Notes under the pieces: generated by a model
Seen by the model: the letters and a program-made list of their open reading frames with translations, nothing else
What the model was told of the DNA's origin: nothing
Databases searched by the model: none
Shown here: in pieces, positions 45,053 to 48,838 of the stretch
How the letters are laid out: each line of letters begins with the position of its first letter
How positions within the stretch are numbered: the stretch's first letter is position 1
Translations under genes and position numbers: made by a program
Assembly (NCBI GenBank): GCA_027622715.1
Contig: JAQBYN010000022.1
Coordinates: 1 to 48,838, forward strand
Reading direction: 5' to 3'
Source of the DNA: Pseudomonadota bacterium
GTDB taxonomy: Bacteria; Pseudomonadota; Alphaproteobacteria; SHVP01
DNA: 48,838 bases

Positions 45053-46447
45053 TTGGCAACGACCCGACAAGAAACCGACAGCATGGGCACCGTTGAGGTG
45101 CCTGCCGATCGCTATTGGGGCGCGCAGACGCAGCGCAGCTTGGAGAATTTCCGTATCGGCGGGGAGCGGATGCCGGCGGCGGTCATTCACGCGCTGGGCG
45201 AGATTAAGCGCGCGGCAGCAGAGGCCAATTCAGCGTCCGGCGACCTGGACGGCGCAGTGGCAGCCGCCATCGTACAGGCGGCCGAAGAAGTGGCGGCGGG
45301 CACACTTGACGACCACTTTCCGTTGGTTGTTTGGCAGACTGGCTCAGGCACCCAGACCAACATGAACGCCAACGAGGTCATCGCCAATCGCGCTAACGAA
45401 ATTCTCGGCCAGCCGCGCGGCGGCAACGACCCTGTGCATCCCAACAACCACGTCAACATGGCGCATTCGTCGAACGACACATTTCCGACGGCCATGCATG
45501 TTGCGGCTACGCGCGAGACCGTCAGTCGGTTGTTGCCAGCCCTCGATGGGCTGCAGCGGACGCTGGGCGAAAAAGCCCGCGCGTGGGAAACCATCGTGAA
45601 ACTCGGGCGGACCCATCTGCAAGATGCGACGCCGATGACACTGGGGCAGGAGTTTTCCGGCTACGCCGCCCAAGTCGCGGGCGCCATTGCGGGGATTAAG
45701 CTAGCCCTTGGCCCGCTCTATGAATTGGCGCAAGGCGGTACGGCGGTAGGCACGGGCCTCAACGCGCGCGCCGGTTTCGGCGCGGCCATCGCGGCGCGGA
45801 TCGCTGAGCGCACCAAGATGCCCTTTGTAAGTGCGCCCAACAAATTTGCGGCGCTGGCCGCCCATGACGCGCTGGTCGGCGCGAGCGGCGCGCTGAACGT
45901 CGCGGCCACGGCATTGATGAAGATCGCCAACGATGTTCGTCTGCTTGCCTCGGGGCCGCGGTCGGGCCTGGGCGAGTTGATTCTGCCCGCCAATGAGCCC
46001 GGCTCATCGATCATGCCGGGCAAAGTCAATCCGACGCAGGCCGAAGCGCTGACCCAGGTCTGCGCCCAGGTCATGGGCAACACGATCACCGTGACAATCG
46101 CTAACGCCGGCGGCCATCTCGAACTCAACACCTACAAACCGGTGATGATCTACAACCTCTTGCAATCGATCGGCCTATTGGCGGACGCATCGGCCAGTTT
46201 CGATGCCCATTGCGTTCAGGGGATCGAACCCGACCTCGACCGGCTCGACTCACTGATGCGCCAGTCGCTCATGCTGGTCACCGCGTTGGCGCCACATATT
46301 GGCTACGATCAGGCGGCAGAAATTGCCAAGCGCGCGCATGCCGAGGCGATATCGTTGCGCGAGGCGGCGTTAGCCTCGGGGCTGGTCGGCGCGGCGGATT
46401 ACGATTCGTGGGTTGATCCCACGACAATGACGCGACCCCGCGTTTAG
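45053..46447 (+). CDS. fumC: Fumarate hydratase, class II
   Basis: FumC is the iron-independent, heat-stable fumarase of the TCA cycle. The 464-aa product has the superfamily signature [13 protein letters not shown], the substrate site [12 protein letters not shown] and [20 protein letters not shown], and the N-terminal [22 protein letters not shown]. The start is TTG 45053, the only one that keeps the normal N-terminus; an ATG at 45083 would remove part of it. Length is normal. It follows the cupin gene by three bases. Confidence 0.97.
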   Translation: MATTRQETDSMGTVEVPADRYWGAQTQRSLENFRIGGERMPAAVIHALGEIKRAAAEANSASGDLDGAVAAAIVQAAEEVAAGTLDDHFPLVVWQTGSGTQTNMNANEVIANRANEILGQPRGGNDPVHPNNHVNMAHSSNDTFPTAMHVAATRETVSRLLPALDGLQRTLGEKARAWETIVKLGRTHLQDATPMTLGQEFSGYAAQVAGAIAGIKLALGPLYELAQGGTAVGTGLNARAGFGAAIAARIAERTKMPFVSAPNKFAALAAHDALVGASGALNVAATALMKIANDVRLLASGPRSGLGELILPANEPGSSIMPGKVNPTQAEALTQVCAQVMGNTITVTIANAGGHLELNTYKPVMIYNLLQSIGLLADASASFDAHCVQGIEPDLDRLDSLMRQSLMLVTALAPHIGYDQAAEIAKRAHAEAISLREAALASGLVGAADYDSWVDPTTMTRPRV

Positions 46448-46458
46448 GGCTACGGCGC

Positions 46459-46689
46459 GTGTTGGCAAAGCGTTCCGTTATCGTGGCCGGACACCGAACC
46501 AGCGTTTCACTGGAATCCGAATTCTGGGACGAACTCGCGCTACTCGCCAAGGCGCGAGGGGTTTCCTTGAATGCGCTGGTCGCCGAGGTCGATGAAACAC
46601 GCACCGGCAATCTTTCGAGTGCGTTGCGCCTTTTCGTCCTACGGTCAGTGAAAACCGAGACCGCTAACGATCCCCGAGCCGGCGGATAA
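46459..46689 (+). CDS. Ribbon-helix-helix domain protein
   Basis: The 76-aa product matches small alphaproteobacterial ribbon-helix-helix proteins. HRTSVSLESEFWDELALLAKARGVSLNALVAEVD gives a beta strand and two helices, and RTGNLSSALRLFVL follows. It is likely a DNA-binding dimer, perhaps autoregulatory. Starts at GTG 46459 or TTG 46462 are both possible. It lies 11 bases after fumC and its end overlaps that of the converging AsmA-family gene by 26 bases. Confidence 0.82.
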   Translation: MLAKRSVIVAGHRTSVSLESEFWDELALLAKARGVSLNALVAEVDETRTGNLSSALRLFVLRSVKTETANDPRAGG

Positions 46690-48838
46690 TCCCGCGTAGA
46701 AGTTCGTTGCCGGCGGCCGGTTTCGGCTCATCGGTGCTCTGGATCTGACTTCCCGGAAGGGTAGGAATGCGACTGTCCTGTCCCGGTGTCGCGGCAGGTC
46801 GGGCAGGCGCCGGCGCGGCATCGTCGTCGCTCTTCAACAGTTTGCGAATAAGCGTCGTGCCGACCCGTTGCGTAAGGTATTGCTCAAGCCCCTTGGTCTG
46901 GAGCGTGCGTTGCGGGTTGTCGATAGGACCGCTGAGATCGAGACCCACGTCCGGCGATTGGGGATGATCGGTCAGGCGGGCGCGTGCGCTCATGTCGAGC
47001 CGCCAACGTGGCAAGTCCACGACGGCGGTGCCGGTCCCGCTAGCGGCATCAAGCGCCGCGCTCAAGTCGTTGCTGCGGGCCACGCCGTCGTCGATTTGAA
47101 ACGTGCCCTGGAGCGAGTCGTAACGGGTTTCGCCGCCCTCAAATGTCCGGAGCAGCAGATCGGCGAAATCCAACGCCTCATTAAGACGACCAAGCCGTTC
47201 GCTGAGCGACGCCAGGTCGATCCCGCGTACCACGCCGTCGCGTGCCGCGAATGACATATTCCCCGCCAGATTGTTGACCAGATCGAACTGGCTTTGCCCG
47301 GTCGTCGTGATGGCACCTTGCATGTTGAAGCGCCCTGTGACGCGATCAAGTCCGGCGCCGACCTTGAGCGCTTGTTCGATATCCGCGCCGTCAAGCGACA
47401 GGGACAGGCCTATACGCGCCGGCCGGTCGGCCACCGCCGTCAACTTAATGTCGGCTTTGCCGCCGAATAGGCTGCCGCTGAGCGGATCCACGGTCAGCGT
47501 GCCGTTCTCAAGTGCGGCGACCAGGGTCGGCTCTTGCAGCGCATAATCGCCGTAGGTCAGCCCGCGCGCGCGCAGTTCGAGGCGGGCATCTGCCGCATGA
47601 AGGCCCGAAAGGTCGATCGGCTCTTGCGACCAACGCTCGCCGCCGCGTGCCGCAGCAGGTGACGTCGGACCGCCGCCGCCTGCCCCGCTGGTCGGACGCG
47701 GCAGGAAAAGATCAACCAGGATTTCACTGGTATTGAGACGGGCATCGATGCGCGGGCGCGCGCCGGCCAAGACCACCGACGCATCGCCGACAAAATTGAC
47801 GGGGCCGATGCCGCCCTCGACTCGCGATACGGTGAACCGAGACGGGCTACCGGAAACGTCGGCCAGCACTTTGACATCGCCCAAATTGACCGTGGCGGGG
47901 CGATAGTCGGCACCGAGCATGCGCACGAGACGTTCGATATCCGGATGATTGGCCTGAAGGTTGATGTTGAACGCCGGATCGCCAGAAAGGTTGTTGAGCG
48001 TTCCGCCGACGACCACAGCCAATTCGCCTGCGCCCAGGTCAGCGTCAAGGTTGATCATTTCGCGGTTGCCCCGGACGATGCCGGCGAGGGAGAAAACGCC
48101 GTCTAACTGCTCGTCGGCCGGCGCGATCGTAAAGCCGGCCAACTGCGCTGCGCGGACAAGACTCGGGCTGCCCAATTTGAAGCGCAGGTCGATGCGCGGC
48201 GACGCGGCGATAAGTTCCACCCTGCCCGCGGCCGCGGCCGTCATGTCCCCAATGTCCGCTTTGATGTCGATCGCCAGATCTTCGGCGGTGCCGATGAGGG
48301 TGCCGCCGAGGGCCACTTGGCCCAGGGCGCGCGCGTCAACCGGCAAGTCGACGCCAAAGAAACGCGCCGGCGCCGATGCATCGGGTGCACGAAGGCTGAG
48401 TTTGGTATCGAACGAGGGAACCGACGCAAACGATCCGGCGCTACCGGAAAGCACCAGCGCGGCGCCCCCAGCATCGGCTATCGCCGCATTGCGCAAGGTC
48501 AGCTCGCCGGCAAGCAAACTCGCATCCAGTTTGACGCCGCCATAACGGCGACCGCCGACCGTGAGCGAATCGACCGCGACCTTGGCATTGGTGTCGAAGG
48601 ACTCGAGTAACGCGAGCGTGCCGGTGCCCGGTACGGCCACGCCGTCAGCCGAGCCAACGCTGGATATTTCGGCGTCAGTGCTCGGCGCCAAATAGGCATC
48701 GACATTCAACCGGTCAACTTCGAGATCCACACTGAAGGATGGCCGGGCGCGGAAAGCATAAGCGACGCCGCCCGTTATTCGTGACGAATCGAGGCGCAAA
48801 TCAATCCCAAACACTTGGCCCAATTCCCGCGTCGCCCG
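46664..48838 (-). CDS. AsmA family protein (partial, 5' end outside the window)
   Basis: The reading frame stays open to the right edge, so the N-terminus and membrane anchor are missing; at least 724 residues are visible. The sequence is a long series of beta-strand repeats with many Asp-Leu-Ser/Gly turns, typical of AsmA/TamB-like proteins. The AsmA C-terminal region shows NMQGAITTTGQSQFDLVNNLAGNM-type segments and DGVVRGIDLASL. Such proteins span the envelope and are implicated in phospholipid transport to the outer membrane. A Pro/Ala-rich linker precedes a conserved basic C-terminus (LLRGIIRRLGDR). Confidence 0.9.
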   Translation of the reverse strand, partial: RATRELGQVFGIDLRLDSSRITGGVAYAFRARPSFSVDLEVDRLNVDAYLAPSTDAEISSVGSADGVAVPGTGTLALLESFDTNAKVAVDSLTVGGRRYGGVKLDASLLAGELTLRNAAIADAGGAALVLSGSAGSFASVPSFDTKLSLRAPDASAPARFFGVDLPVDARALGQVALGGTLIGTAEDLAIDIKADIGDMTAAAAGRVELIAASPRIDLRFKLGSPSLVRAAQLAGFTIAPADEQLDGVFSLAGIVRGNREMINLDADLGAGELAVVVGGTLNNLSGDPAFNINLQANHPDIERLVRMLGADYRPATVNLGDVKVLADVSGSPSRFTVSRVEGGIGPVNFVGDASVVLAGARPRIDARLNTSEILVDLFLPRPTSGAGGGGPTSPAAARGGERWSQEPIDLSGLHAADARLELRARGLTYGDYALQEPTLVAALENGTLTVDPLSGSLFGGKADIKLTAVADRPARIGLSLSLDGADIEQALKVGAGLDRVTGRFNMQGAITTTGQSQFDLVNNLAGNMSFAARDGVVRGIDLASLSERLGRLNEALDFADLLLRTFEGGETRYDSLQGTFQIDDGVARSNDLSAALDAASGTGTAVVDLPRWRLDMSARARLTDHPQSPDVGLDLSGPIDNPQRTLQTKGLEQYLTQRVGTTLIRKLLKSDDDAAPAPARPAATPGQDSRIPTLPGSQIQSTDEPKPAAGNELLRGIIRRLGDR

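Overview
The window looks like a chromosomal segment of a GC-rich alphaproteobacterium, most likely Rhodospirillales-like. The strongest pointers are a circularly permuted (two-piece) tmRNA gene followed by an alpha-type SspB, an IlvB with the alphaproteobacterial GEAS variant of the TPP motif, and the gene order leuA-mreBCD-mrdA-rodA. I see no phage, integrase, insertion sequence, rRNA or CRISPR array. Nothing could be searched against a database, so family calls rest on motifs and remembered family patterns.

Left part (1-22.7 kb, mostly housekeeping). A tRNA-Lys(CTT) with a good promoter, a 1-Cys peroxiredoxin and an ABC-F ATPase face the cell-elongation operon mreB-mreC-mreD-mrdA-rodA, which runs leftward with overlapping genes. 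Upstream of it is leuA, with its own promoter, a 33-codon leader peptide rich in Val/Ile/Leu codons and an attenuator hairpin. Then come a DUF924 gene, a TVP38-type membrane gene broken by one in-frame TGA, ilvC-ilvN-ilvB with a promoter just behind miaA, serB, and the membrane protein quality-control group hflK-hflC-DUF2065-HtrA protease. Divergent from hflK is the Fe-S carrier gene mrp/apbC.

Middle part (22.7-39.2 kb, accessory). This holds an unrecognised 205-aa protein with NlpC/P60-like motifs coupled to mrp; a Tat-exported alpha carbonic anhydrase immediately before a chemoreceptor; an NnrU protein; and a mostly leftward series of catabolic-looking genes. These are a carboxymuconolactone decarboxylase-like protein, an FkbM methyltransferase, two alpha/beta hydrolases with His at the nucleophile position, two tandem small paralogs of unknown function, a Dabb protein, an exported metallo-beta-lactamase-fold hydrolase, thyX, a MAPEG protein and an amidohydrolase. 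A luciferase-like oxidoreductase is divergent from the amidohydrolase. A small ORF and a patatin-like lipoprotein follow. Several short repeats and hairpins lie between these genes.

Right part (39.2-48.8 kb). The permuted ssrA gene encodes the tag ANDNEMALAA and is followed by sspB, the ClpXP adaptor for that tag. Then come a class I fumarase, a GNAT acetyltransferase, a fusion of a Mug-type DNA glycosylase with a methyltransferase-like domain, a LysE exporter, a cupin, a class II fumarase (fumC), a ribbon-helix-helix protein and an AsmA-family protein running off the right edge.

The most interesting items are the carbonic anhydrase/chemoreceptor pair, the glycosylase-methyltransferase fusion, the His-nucleophile hydrolase pair in its operon, the paired small paralogs, the leuA attenuator and the ssrA-sspB linkage. 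None is proven to be a new system; each is stated with a decisive check.
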